DNA from: Chloroflexota bacterium | GTDB lineage: Bacteria > Chloroflexota > Ktedonobacteria > Ktedonobacterales > Ktedonobacteraceae | Assembly: GCA_027316975.1 (NCBI GenBank) | Contig: DAHVFL010000008.1 | Span: 1-26,443, forward strand | Reading direction: 5' to 3' | DNA: 26,443 bases | In this document: positions 6,943 to 14,816 of the stretch, piece by piece | Layout: each line of letters begins with the position of its first letter | Position numbering within the stretch: position 1 is the first letter of the stretch | The notes under the pieces: generated by a model | What the model saw: only the letters and a program-made list of their open reading frames with translations | What the model was told of the DNA's origin: nothing | Database searches by the model: none | Program-made: the position numbers and the translations under genes

Positions 6943-8493
6943 ATGCCAACAACGGTAATTTCGACGGCTGATCCTGAACCACAAATAACTCCAATCCTAC
7001 CTGTTCAAGTTGAAGAGGTTGATACGTTAGATGATGAGGAAGTCACCCAGGATCAACATATCGGCATGGGGATTTTCCGCTTTCGCTTCAGCCTGTCCAA
7101 CTTCCGCCTGGGGCGCGCACTATCCGAGCGACGTTTTAGTATTGCGGAAGCGGCTGTGCTGCTGATAGCGGCCTATATCGCGTCTCGCGGTCTGGGAGTG
7201 ATCCGCCAGAGCATCTTCAATGCTGTTTTTGGAGCTGGCCCGGAGGCAAATGCCTATTATGCCGCGTTTCGCCTGCCTGATTTCCTCTTCAACCTGATCG
7301 CCGGTGGCGCATTAAGCAACGTGCTCATCCCAGTTTTTGTCTCGTATGACAAAGATCATGGAAGACAGGCCGCCTGGCGGTTGATAAGCCTGGTCTTTAA
7401 TTGTATGCTGGCCGTGCTCGTCGTCGTGCTGCTCGCCGGTGAATTTCTCGCGCCAGATTTTGTGAACAACATCCTGGTACCGGGCTACCCGGCCTCTGTG
7501 CGAGCGCTTACCACCACGCTCACACGTATCATGCTTGTGCAGCCGCTTATTCTCGCGCTTGGCACCATTGCGACGGCGGTTCTGAGCAGTAAACGCCAGT
7601 TCTTGTTGCCGGCTCTCTCCATTGCTGTCTACAACATCGGCTTAATTGGAGGCTTGCTTGTCACTTTAGCTATCCCCTCAGTGGGTATTTTCGGCCCTAC
7701 CGTCGGTGTGCTGGTGGCTGCTGTTTGTCAGGTCATCGTGCAGGTGCCGGGCCTTCTTCAACAGGGATTGAGCTACTCTTTTGTGTGGGATATAAAAGAT
7801 GCCGGTTTGCGCCAGGTGATGCGAATGCTTGCTCCCAACGCAGCCATTGTTGTTTTTGGTTCATCGGCCTTTATCATCGATACTGCCTTTGTTTCCTATC
7901 TCCCCGATCCAGCTAGCCTTGCCGCGCAACACAATGCCTTTATACTCTTCTATATGCCGGTAGCCCTGCTGGCCCAGGCTATCTCGCAAGCCGCGCTGCC
8001 ACAATTATCTGCGCTGGTGACGCAAGGGCAGTACATCCTTTTAAGAAGCCTGACTCTGAAGGTCATTGGTGTAGCGTTGTTGTTTGGTATTCCTACAGCC
8101 CTGCTGCTAAGTCTTCTAGGCGAACCGCTCATTCAAATTGTTTTTCAACGTGGCGCATTTAACAGGCATTCCACCGATCTGACCGCGCTGGCGCTGATTG
8201 GTTATGCCGTCGGTTTACCGGGTGTCATTGCAGGCGAGTTGATCGCGCGCACCTTCTTTGCCATGAAAGATGCTCGTACTCCACTTCTCACCAACGCTTT
8301 GAACTTCGCCGTACACATAGGCCTGATCTACTTCTTCCTCGCCATATATACCGGTACTACTGCCATCATCGCCATTCCCCTTGCCGCCAGCGGCTCCGCG
8401 ACCTCTGAAGCCATCTTGCTCGGTCTGCTGCTCTACCTGCGACTTCGCAAGAAGATCGCGGAGGAGAGGAAACAAGAAACTAGCCTGCCCTGA
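6943..8493 (+). CDS. murJ: MurJ/MviN-type lipid II flippase
   Basis: The product from ATG 6943 is 516 aa: an acidic, disordered N-terminal tail of about 60 residues, then many hydrophobic helices starting with the family-typical ASRGLGVIRQSIFNAVFG and FRLPDFLFNLIAGGALSN. The polytopic layout and these motifs identify the MurJ branch of the MOP superfamily, which moves lipid II across the membrane for peptidoglycan synthesis. The ATG has only a weak ribosome site; GAGGAG (6899-6904) instead sits eight bases before an in-frame ATT at 6913, which would add ten residues. The stop overlaps the end of the convergent glycosyltransferase gene by 14 bases. Confidence 0.93.
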   Translation: MPTTVISTADPEPQITPILPVQVEEVDTLDDEEVTQDQHIGMGIFRFRFSLSNFRLGRALSERRFSIAEAAVLLIAAYIASRGLGVIRQSIFNAVFGAGPEANAYYAAFRLPDFLFNLIAGGALSNVLIPVFVSYDKDHGRQAAWRLISLVFNCMLAVLVVVLLAGEFLAPDFVNNILVPGYPASVRALTTTLTRIMLVQPLILALGTIATAVLSSKRQFLLPALSIAVYNIGLIGGLLVTLAIPSVGIFGPTVGVLVAAVCQVIVQVPGLLQQGLSYSFVWDIKDAGLRQVMRMLAPNAAIVVFGSSAFIIDTAFVSYLPDPASLAAQHNAFILFYMPVALLAQAISQAALPQLSALVTQGQYILLRSLTLKVIGVALLFGIPTALLLSLLGEPLIQIVFQRGAFNRHSTDLTALALIGYAVGLPGVIAGELIARTFFAMKDARTPLLTNALNFAVHIGLIYFFLAIYTGTTAIIAIPLAASGSATSEAILLGLLLYLRLRKKIAEERKQETSLP

Positions 8494-9889
8494 ACGACAC
8501 AAACTGCTTGCGTGTCGCCTGGAACAGCAGCGCCAGCGCCATCCCCAGAATGATCAAATCTCGCGCAATGATGGCCGGGTAAACATGGTCGATATGTGGA
8601 ATATCGACGTAGTTGAAAGGGAACACAAAGGTAGTCAGGGCGCAGACCGCTCCCCAGCTCAACACCCACTTCCAGTTCTGTTTACCAATGTAGGCCACAA
8701 ACGGCGTAATCCATATCAGGTACTGCGGACTGAAAACCTTGCCCAGAATTACCACCAGCAGCAGCGTTACCAGGCTGGCCGTATAGACATCCAGCTTGCC
8801 ACGCCATTGCAGCCAGAAGGTATAGCCCAGACCCGCAACCAGCAAGAAGGTAGTCAAAAGAGATACCTTTTGCGCCAGCAGGCTGGAGAAGTTAAGCGAT
8901 TGGTAGGTGAAGATATACTGCGCGGGAATGTGCGCGAACTTGCCGAGCCAGAGCAGCGTGCCAGGGAACGATTCAACCTGAATGGGTCGGCTGAGGAAGT
9001 AATTGACAGGATACAGCGTATTGCCCACGTTGAGCAGCAGCGAAACCAGCGTAACACCCGCGCCAATAGCGGCAAATAACGCCAGGCCTTGCCAGCGTTG
9101 CCATTCTCTCAAATTCCCGCTGATATGCTTCTGTTGCGCGATGAAGAAGATGGGAATGAATATGGCGGGATACAATTTCAGCAGTGTCGCCACCGCGATC
9201 AGGACATACGCCCAGTTCCAGCGCGCGCGCGCCGCCGCTATCACAGCGCCCAGCGTCAAACCAGCAGGCACAAGGTCAAAGCGGCCCAGGGCCGTGGCCC
9301 AGCTTCCCACCGCGAGATAGAAGGCGAACACGATGGCGGCTGGCCGCGAACGGTAGCGCGCGATCAGCAGGTAAATAACCGCTGCCGCGAGTATCATCAA
9401 AAGCGCGAAAACCACCTGGTACCACAATCCTGAAGCGAACAATGGCAGCGAAAAGATAGCCAGCGTGAGCAGAGGATATTCCGGCGGCAGCGCGTGAAAC
9501 GCCTGCGAAGTTGACTGGGCCTGCACCAGTGAAACGAGGAATGACGGGAAGTGACGCGCTTGCATTTTCTGGGCCAGCGTAGACGATGAGCTGGTATCGA
9601 GAAAAGCGCACTGGCTTTGCGCGTTCGTATCCAACCCTTGCGCCGAAAGAGCCGCCTGGCCCTGCCAGAAGGCGATACCGTAGCACTGGTAGCGCGTGGC
9701 ATCATTATATTTATTAGAAAATTGTGACGACGCGCCCCACAACAGAATCGCGCCCATCGCCACGATAACGCACGCATCGATCACGTAGCGCCAGCGCGGC
9801 GTTCGCCCCGTTTTCGCATTCGCAGTATTACTGCGAGAAGAGCCAGTCCCATCTACGGCAGGCGCGGAAGTATCTACTATTTCAGACAT
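8480..9889 (-). CDS. GT87-like (DUF2029) polytopic membrane glycosyltransferase
   Basis: The 469-aa product has a polar N-terminus of about 30 residues, then roughly ten or more membrane helices. GRFDLVPA, LLKLYPAIFIPIFF and KVFSPQYLIWITPF match the GT-C-fold GT87 family, which uses polyprenyl-phosphate sugars (often mannose) on the outer face of the membrane. The start has AAGGATG about eight bases upstream. The 3' end overlaps that of murJ in the opposite direction. A role in glycolipid or glycan assembly is likely; donor and acceptor are unknown. Confidence 0.8.
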   Translation of the reverse strand: MSEIVDTSAPAVDGTGSSRSNTANAKTGRTPRWRYVIDACVIVAMGAILLWGASSQFSNKYNDATRYQCYGIAFWQGQAALSAQGLDTNAQSQCAFLDTSSSSTLAQKMQARHFPSFLVSLVQAQSTSQAFHALPPEYPLLTLAIFSLPLFASGLWYQVVFALLMILAAAVIYLLIARYRSRPAAIVFAFYLAVGSWATALGRFDLVPAGLTLGAVIAAARARWNWAYVLIAVATLLKLYPAIFIPIFFIAQQKHISGNLREWQRWQGLALFAAIGAGVTLVSLLLNVGNTLYPVNYFLSRPIQVESFPGTLLWLGKFAHIPAQYIFTYQSLNFSSLLAQKVSLLTTFLLVAGLGYTFWLQWRGKLDVYTASLVTLLLVVILGKVFSPQYLIWITPFVAYIGKQNWKWVLSWGAVCALTTFVFPFNYVDIPHIDHVYPAIIARDLIILGMALALLFQATRKQFVSFRAG

Positions 9890-10002
9890 ACGCTATCATC
9901 CTTATTTTCACTTGACCTTGTAAGGTTTGGTATGTATACTTTCCCTCCAGAGGGCTACACGAGCACTGTCCAGTCACGACCCACTTGAGGGTACTGAAAT
10001 TA

Positions 10003-10374
10003 TTACCTTTTCATGAACCGCTCAAGATGAACAATAAACCGTTCGTGTTGTCCTTCGCCAATCTTACGCTGCTCATCAAACGCCTCAACCTGAAAAACCA
10101 GGCGGCGACCATCGATCTCTACCAACCGGGCAGTGGCGCGTACCTTCTGGCCGAGCGGCGTCGCTGCCAGGTGGCGCACATTGACCACTGTGCCGACCGT
10201 CACATAGCCGGGTTCCAGGGCACCGGCAACCGCCTGCCACGCCGCATTCTCCATCAGCGCGATCATCATAGGGGTAGCGAACACCTCAACTCCTCCGGCT
10301 CCCACATGCGCAGCAGTATTTTCATGAACAACAGTAGTGGTAGATTCGCCAGTCAGCCCAATTTCAAGCGTCAT
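10003..10374 (-). CDS. FlK-like hotdog-fold acyl-CoA thioesterase
   Basis: ATG 10374 is chosen because AGAGGA lies about nine bases upstream; the longer frame to 10446 adds 24 unconserved residues. The 123-aa product has T34 (FATPMMI), E42 (LMENAA) and H68 (NVRHLAATPLG). These align, at a constant offset of eight, with the Thr42, Glu50 and His76 catalytic triad described for fluoroacetyl-CoA thioesterase FlK. Most relatives hydrolyse other small acyl-CoA esters, so the substrate is open. The truncated TnpB gene ends 69 bases upstream on the same strand. Confidence 0.8.
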   Translation of the reverse strand: MTLEIGLTGESTTTVVHENTAAHVGAGGVEVFATPMMIALMENAAWQAVAGALEPGYVTVGTVVNVRHLAATPLGQKVRATARLVEIDGRRLVFQVEAFDEQRKIGEGQHERFIVHLERFMKR

Positions 10375-10442
10375 ATATGCAGTCCTCTCTTTTTGTTTTG
10401 CAATTCGTTGCCACCCACTATAGTTCCAAAAAGTGTAGCATC

Positions 10443-11396
10443 TCATGACACTGCATTTTTTGTTGGCTTCGTGCGGACCATCCGCACCGGGTGAACTACC
10501 AAACCCGTTACCCCCTTTGCGCTAAACGCATCGGGCTTACCTTTACGGATGATATTGTACGCCCCGTTCACATCCGCGTTGATTATACTTCTATCGGAAG
10601 CGCGATACAATCCCCGCTTGACACGCTTGCCGCTGGACTTTGGTTCCTCAGTTCGCGCAGGGTCACGCACGGGCAACGGATCTAGGTCCAGAAAGCTGGC
10701 CTTGCTGGTATAGCTCTCTTCGGTGACAATGACCTGGATTCCGACTAGTTCGGCTTTGTAGGTGAGTATGTCGATGAAGCGCGCGTGAGGTATCTGCACA
10801 AAGTTCTGATTGTTGCGCTTGCCCATCTCCACTCCTTGCTTCCACCCGTCATTCTTGCCGATGATGAGCGTCCCAATGCCCTCTTGTACCAACAGATCAA
10901 TGATCTGCTTGCTAGCGGTATGCAGGGCATGATGGATACGCCGATTGCGCTTGTTGGTCAATTGTTCCATCTGGCGAGTCGTGCCAGTCTTGCCCAGTTT
11001 CTTCTGTAACTGAGCCTTGCGCTTGTTGTACCACTGGTTCATGGCTTTGAGCGGACGACCGTTAACCAGGCGGGGAATGAACCCCGCTTTGTTTGCAGCT
11101 ATCGCCGCCAAATTGGTGATGCCCAGGTCTACCCCTGCGCACAGGTCAGGGTTCACATCGGCTTGTTGCACTTGCCGTTCATAGATCACCTCGACCACAT
11201 AATAACCATACCGAGGGACAATGCGTACCTGATCGATGTTCGTTTGTTTGGTCTTGACCTCGATGGACAGCATCGAAGGACAAATCAGGCCACGCTTTAG
11301 CCCTGTGCGGCTGATGGCCTGCTCGGTGTACACGAGGATATTGCGCCCATTAGCCTTGTCTTTGTATTTGGGCAGTTTCGGTTCTCCTGAGGGCAC
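10443..11396 (-). pseudogene. 5'-truncated TnpB of the zinc-finger-less subfamily
   Basis: The frame opens at GTG 11396, preceded directly by an in-frame TGA, and encodes 317 aa. It begins at PSGEPKLPKYKDK, a motif that in this TnpB subfamily lies roughly 100 residues into the protein, so the N-terminal recognition part is lost. RuvC-I is D90 (GVDLGITN) and RuvC-III D275 (INADVNGAYN). RuvC-II reads LIIGKNDGWKQ, with glycine 180 in place of the usual glutamate, while E226/E227 stand just before YTSKAS. The CxxC zinc finger is replaced by SFLDLDPLPV, normal for this branch. It is probably inactive as a guided nuclease because it lacks the N-terminal domains. Confidence 0.8.
10471..10487 (-). 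ncRNA. Hairpin inside the 3' end of the truncated TnpB, possible omega RNA part
   Basis: GTGCGGA (10471-10477) and TCCGCAC (10481-10487) form a perfect 7-bp stem with a three-base loop. It lies 28 bases before the end of the gene, the place where the guide-RNA scaffold of TnpB elements folds. A role is inferred only from position and form. Confidence 0.3.
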
Positions 11397-11535
11397 TCAC
11401 GGAAATAACATGACCGCTTTTGCATCTGCCAGGCATACTAGAGCGAACTTTACTGGTCATCTTATTAGCGTGAGTCTCCTTAGGCAAGGTGCAACTAAAC
11501 TTGACAGTTCCTGTCCAACAGAAAGAGACAGCCCC

Positions 11536-11603
11536 GTCATGCTGAGCGCAGCGAAGTATCTCTGTGCCTCTCGAGACAGACCCTTCGCTGCGCTCAAGGT
11601 GAC
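11536..11603. repeat. Palindromic repeat, GAGCGCAGCGAAG family, copy 1
   Basis: Arms 11536-11556 and 11583-11603 pair with three mismatches out of 21; an inner TCTGT/ACAGA pairing extends the stem. The core GAGCGCAGCGAAG recurs in the perfect palindrome at 25289-25353. The element sits in the 310-base gap between the truncated TnpB and the GDPD gene. The rest of that gap, 11397-11535 and 11604-11706, shows no gene. Confidence 0.8.
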
Positions 11604-11706
11604 ACACTGTGGCTGCTCAAACCGTCAAGGACTTTTCTTCACCAGTGAACCTTACCTTATGATATGATAAACCTGAAATCATCGCTAAAGGAGTATATAC
11701 CCATCA

Positions 11707-12477
11707 ATGAACCACGCTATCCAGCTTGTGGCCCATCGCGGCGGTTCTCACCTGGCCCCGCAGAATACCCTGGCCGCGTTTCGCAACGCGCTCAATTTTC
11801 CCATCAACGCCATTGAACTCGATGTGCATATGTCGCGGGACGGTCACGCCATCGTCTTTCATGACTACACCATTGAGAAGCTCACCAATGGCGAGGGCAA
11901 TATCCTCGACCTGGACTTTGACTACCTGCGCAGCCTCAACGCCGCCGCGCATTTTAGCCGTCCCTGGCCCGAACCGCAGCAAATTCCGACGCTTACCGAA
12001 GTGCTGACCCTGGCGAAAGGGCGCGCGCAGGTCTACATCGAGATCAAGCCGAGCAAGCGCGATGGCGTCTTCGGGCACTATCCCAACATCGTCGAAACAG
12101 TAGTAGAAGAAGTGCGCGCCGCCGCCATGCTCGACCAGGTACTTATTATCTCGTTTGACTGGCAGGTTTTGCCTCACATCAAAACTCTGGAGCCATCCGT
12201 AAAGACGGGCGCGCTGGTATCCACCGATGTCTGGAACCCCCGCGAGAAACGCGCCATCTCTACACTGACGGAACACGTTGCCGCGCTGGGCTGTGACTGG
12301 ATCAACATGGATAGCAAACTCTTCACCAGCGAAATGCCGGAGATCATCCATCAAAGCGGATTTCAACTTGGCCTCTGGACCGTCAATACCCTGCGTGCCA
12401 TGCGCCGTTTCGCGACTGCCGGTGTGGACTCACTGACTTCTGACCGGCCCGATCTTTTTGCTGCGCTGGCATCCTGA
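11707..12477 (+). CDS. Glycerophosphodiester phosphodiesterase
   Basis: The 256-aa protein carries the full GDPD active site: H10-R11 (VAHRGG), E37 and D39 (IELDVH), H52 (FHD) and E112 (YIEIK). Spacing equals that of the structurally known bacterial enzyme (H17, E44, D46, H59, E119) with a constant offset of seven. The usual APENT motif reads APQNT here. There is no signal peptide, so it likely acts in the cytoplasm, hydrolysing glycerophosphodiesters to glycerol 3-phosphate and an alcohol in lipid turnover. AAAGGAG lies 13 bases before the ATG, rather far. A weak hairpin terminator follows. Confidence 0.92.
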   Translation: MNHAIQLVAHRGGSHLAPQNTLAAFRNALNFPINAIELDVHMSRDGHAIVFHDYTIEKLTNGEGNILDLDFDYLRSLNAAAHFSRPWPEPQQIPTLTEVLTLAKGRAQVYIEIKPSKRDGVFGHYPNIVETVVEEVRAAAMLDQVLIISFDWQVLPHIKTLEPSVKTGALVSTDVWNPREKRAISTLTEHVAALGCDWINMDSKLFTSEMPEIIHQSGFQLGLWTVNTLRAMRRFATAGVDSLTSDRPDLFAALAS

Positions 12478-12511
12478 ACGAAGACATTCCTCAAGAAATT
12501 GTAAAATTCAC

Positions 12512-12552
12512 CATTCAGCCTCACCCAAAGGTCTGAATGCGTGTCCCTTTTT
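12512..12552 (+). terminator. Probable terminator after the GDPD gene
   Basis: CATTCAGCCT (12512-12521) pairs with AGG and CTGAATG (12529-12531, 12533-12539), one base bulged, with a seven-base loop. A T5 run follows at 12548-12552. The gap between stem and T-run is longer than ideal, so efficiency is uncertain. Confidence 0.4.
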
Positions 12553-12626
12553 GCTCACCATTCGTTCTCTATAGTAGCAATACGATGATGATTTAGTACC
12601 AGTAGAGCTTTTTTTAGCGCACAGTA

Positions 12627-12635
12627 TGGTATAAT
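12627..12635 (+). promoter_or_regulatory. Extended -10 promoter for the GT2 operon
   Basis: TGGTATAAT is a consensus extended -10 (TGnTATAAT) 55 bases before the GT2 start. No good -35 is present, as is usual with an extended -10. Downstream, GCGCCT and AGGCGC can pair around six bases in the leader (about 12656-12673), just before the ribosome site TGGAGAG. Confidence 0.5.
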
Positions 12636-12690
12636 TGGCGGCAATCACGCAGATGCGCCTGCAAAGAGGCGCGAGTGGAGAGCATAGCAT

Positions 12691-13707
12691 ATGCCACAAA
12701 TCGAAGAAATTTCAAAGACGGTCATTGAGCCGCAAACATTGCCTGTATCATCCCCGTTACAGAAGGTCGCGCTCTCGTTCGTCGTGCCTGTCTTGAATGA
12801 AGATATGAATGTACGCCCTTTATTTGAAAAACTCGCTGTCCAACTGGCCGGGTTACAGCAGACCTATGAAGTGATCTTTGTAGATGACGGCAGCACCGAT
12901 ACAACCTTTGCCATGCTCACGAAACTGCACGAGGAGTTCCCCGGTGTGGTGCGCGTGATACGCTTCCGCCGCCAATTCGGCAAAACGCCTGCGCTGGTGG
13001 CGGGATTTAGCCGCTGCCAGGGTGAAATCGTCTTTACTATGGATGGCGATCTGCAAGACGACCCCGATGAAATTCCCAATTTCCTGGCAAAGCTCGAAGA
13101 GGGCTACGACCTGGTCTCCGGCTGGAAGTTTCCCCGCCTCGATCCAATCTCGAAAACCTTCCCCTCGAAAATCTTTAACGGGCTGGTCAGCTTCACCACC
13201 GGCGTTCACCTGCATGACATCAACAACGGCTTCAAGGCCTACAGGCGCGAGATCATCGAAGATAGCCACCTCAAACTCTACGGGGATTTTCACCGCTTTG
13301 TGCCGATCATGGCGCACTGGCGCGGCTTCCGCGTGGCCGAAATCAAGGTCAAACATCACCCGCGCACCTACGGCGTATCCAAGTTTGGCGCGAGGCGTTT
13401 CGCGCGTGGGTTGATCGACCTGCTGAATGTGCTGTTCCTGACGACCTTTTTGCGTACTCCCCTGCGCTTCTTTGGACCCCTGGGCTTCTGGACGTTTTTA
13501 GCCGGGGTACTCGTGGATGGATTTGTTGTGTTGCGAAGTTACTTCTTCATCCATGAACCCATTCATAATCAGCCCTCGCTCTTCATCGGTATCCTCTTGA
13601 TGATCTTTGGCGTCCAGTTTATTGTCACGGGTCTGCAAAGCGAGATGGTGCGCCACTACGCTTTCCGTTCCGATGAAGAATATAGCATCCGGCAGGAACT
13701 TGATTGA
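12691..13707 (+). CDS. Family 2 glycosyltransferase, polyprenyl-phosphate sugar synthase type
   Basis: The 338-aa protein has a GT-A domain at about 25-240 with VVPVLNE, DDGSTD (65-70) and DGDLQDDPDEI (118-128), and two membrane helices near the C-terminus (about 250-280 and 290-312). This layout (DPM1/ArnC/GtrB-like) makes polyprenyl-phosphate-linked sugars on the cytoplasmic face from a nucleotide sugar. It is the first gene of a tightly packed unit; its TGA overlaps the ATG of the next gene by one base. The neighbours, a flippase-like protein and a GT-C-like protein, fit a donor-making role. The sugar is not predictable. Confidence 0.88.
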   Translation: MPQIEEISKTVIEPQTLPVSSPLQKVALSFVVPVLNEDMNVRPLFEKLAVQLAGLQQTYEVIFVDDGSTDTTFAMLTKLHEEFPGVVRVIRFRRQFGKTPALVAGFSRCQGEIVFTMDGDLQDDPDEIPNFLAKLEEGYDLVSGWKFPRLDPISKTFPSKIFNGLVSFTTGVHLHDINNGFKAYRREIIEDSHLKLYGDFHRFVPIMAHWRGFRVAEIKVKHHPRTYGVSKFGARRFARGLIDLLNVLFLTTFLRTPLRFFGPLGFWTFLAGVLVDGFVVLRSYFFIHEPIHNQPSLFIGILLMIFGVQFIVTGLQSEMVRHYAFRSDEEYSIRQELD

Positions 13708-14807
13708 TGAGCATGTCAACCGCTAAAAAAGTTGGCAAACGCCTGTTGCAAATTGGTTTGCCTGTCCTCATCATCGGTTTTTTCCTCTCTCAGGTGAAAA
13801 ATAACTGGAGCGCGTTGACGGCGCACTCGTTTCAACTGAATGTGTGGCTGTTAGCCCTGTCTTTCGCGGGTTTCGTATGCCAGGAAATTTCCTATGGATT
13901 GATCTGGAAAGCAGTGCTGGCTCGCCTGGGAGCGCGCCTGGGGCTACGCGCCAGTATGCGTATCTACCTGGCGTCCGAGTTTGTGCGATATATTCCCGGT
14001 AATGTCTGGCATGTGCTGACGCGCATCATGTGGGTGGGCAAATACGGCGTTTCGCGCCCGGTCGCTTTCGCCAGTATGACTATCGAACTGATAACCAGGC
14101 TGGCGGCTGGTGTGCTGGTGTTCGCGGTCAGCCTGCTTTTCTGGCGCGATCTCGATGCTGTAAGCAGGTTGTCGGAGCAGCGGATTATCTTCGCGCTGGG
14201 AGTGACAACCATTCTCGCCCTGGGCATCATCCTGTATCCGCCAGTGTTGAACTGGCTGCTCAATCTGGCGTTGCGCGTGCTGAAACGCGACCCCATCAAG
14301 CTCACTTTGCGTTACAGAGATATTCTGTTCGTGACCCTGGCGTGGGGCGCGAGCTGGTTTGTGGCGGGAAGCGCGTTCTATGTCCTTTTGCTGGCCCTGT
14401 GGAGCGCTACCCCGCTCATCGCCTGGCCAATCTGCATCGGCATTTATGCGCTGGCCTGGGATATTGGCTTTATCAGCTTTATCACGCCGAGTGGTCTGGG
14501 CTTTCGCGAAGGCGCAATAGTGGGCCTTTTCGCGCTGGCTTTTTCACCGCCTCTCCTCCTGCCTGGCGGGCTGGCCGCTAGTATAGCCCTGCTCTCGCGC
14601 TTCGTCTCAACTATCGCGGAATTGCTGTGCGTCAGTATCGCCTATGTGAGCGGCGGCCACCCGCCGCGCGCAATTCTCCAGGAACAGAGTATATCAAACG
14701 ACGCGCTCGATTCGCCAGCGCAAACAGAAACAACTGGTGAAGCTGCTTTTTCAGATGTTGTAGCGGAAGAGCCATCTGCCAGCATCCCGCTCGAAAATAA
14801 GTTGTAG
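13707..14807 (+). CDS. LPG-synthase-TM / UPF0104 family integral membrane protein
   Basis: ATG 13707 overlaps the preceding stop (TGATG), which predicts translational coupling; a TTG at 13704 is a less likely start. The 366-aa protein has about eight hydrophobic helices and the family motif SEFVRYIPGNVWHVLTR, ending in a polar tail of about 60 residues. The family (PF03706) includes the membrane flippase part of MprF and AglD-like proteins that occur beside GT2 enzymes; there is no lysyl-transfer domain here. A role as a lipid or lipid-linked sugar translocator for the adjacent GT2 is inferred from context. Confidence 0.8.
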   Translation: MSMSTAKKVGKRLLQIGLPVLIIGFFLSQVKNNWSALTAHSFQLNVWLLALSFAGFVCQEISYGLIWKAVLARLGARLGLRASMRIYLASEFVRYIPGNVWHVLTRIMWVGKYGVSRPVAFASMTIELITRLAAGVLVFAVSLLFWRDLDAVSRLSEQRIIFALGVTTILALGIILYPPVLNWLLNLALRVLKRDPIKLTLRYRDILFVTLAWGASWFVAGSAFYVLLLALWSATPLIAWPICIGIYALAWDIGFISFITPSGLGFREGAIVGLFALAFSPPLLLPGGLAASIALLSRFVSTIAELLCVSIAYVSGGHPPRAILQEQSISNDALDSPAQTETTGEAAFSDVVAEEPSASIPLENKL

Positions 14808-14816
14808 GTGAATGTT

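Noticed and set aside
8381..9079. A 232-codon plus-strand frame opposite the GT87 gene
   Set aside because: Rich in Q, R and N with no hydrophobic pattern or family match, and lying wholly against a well-supported membrane protein gene; a GC-driven shadow frame.
11236..11667. A 143-codon plus-strand frame running through the truncated TnpB end and the palindromic repeat
   Set aside because: It depends on reading through the repeat and opposite the TnpB frame; no start signal or family.
11704..12366. A 220-codon minus-strand frame opposite the GDPD gene
   Set aside because: The GDPD frame has every catalytic residue; the opposite frame has no recognisable motif.
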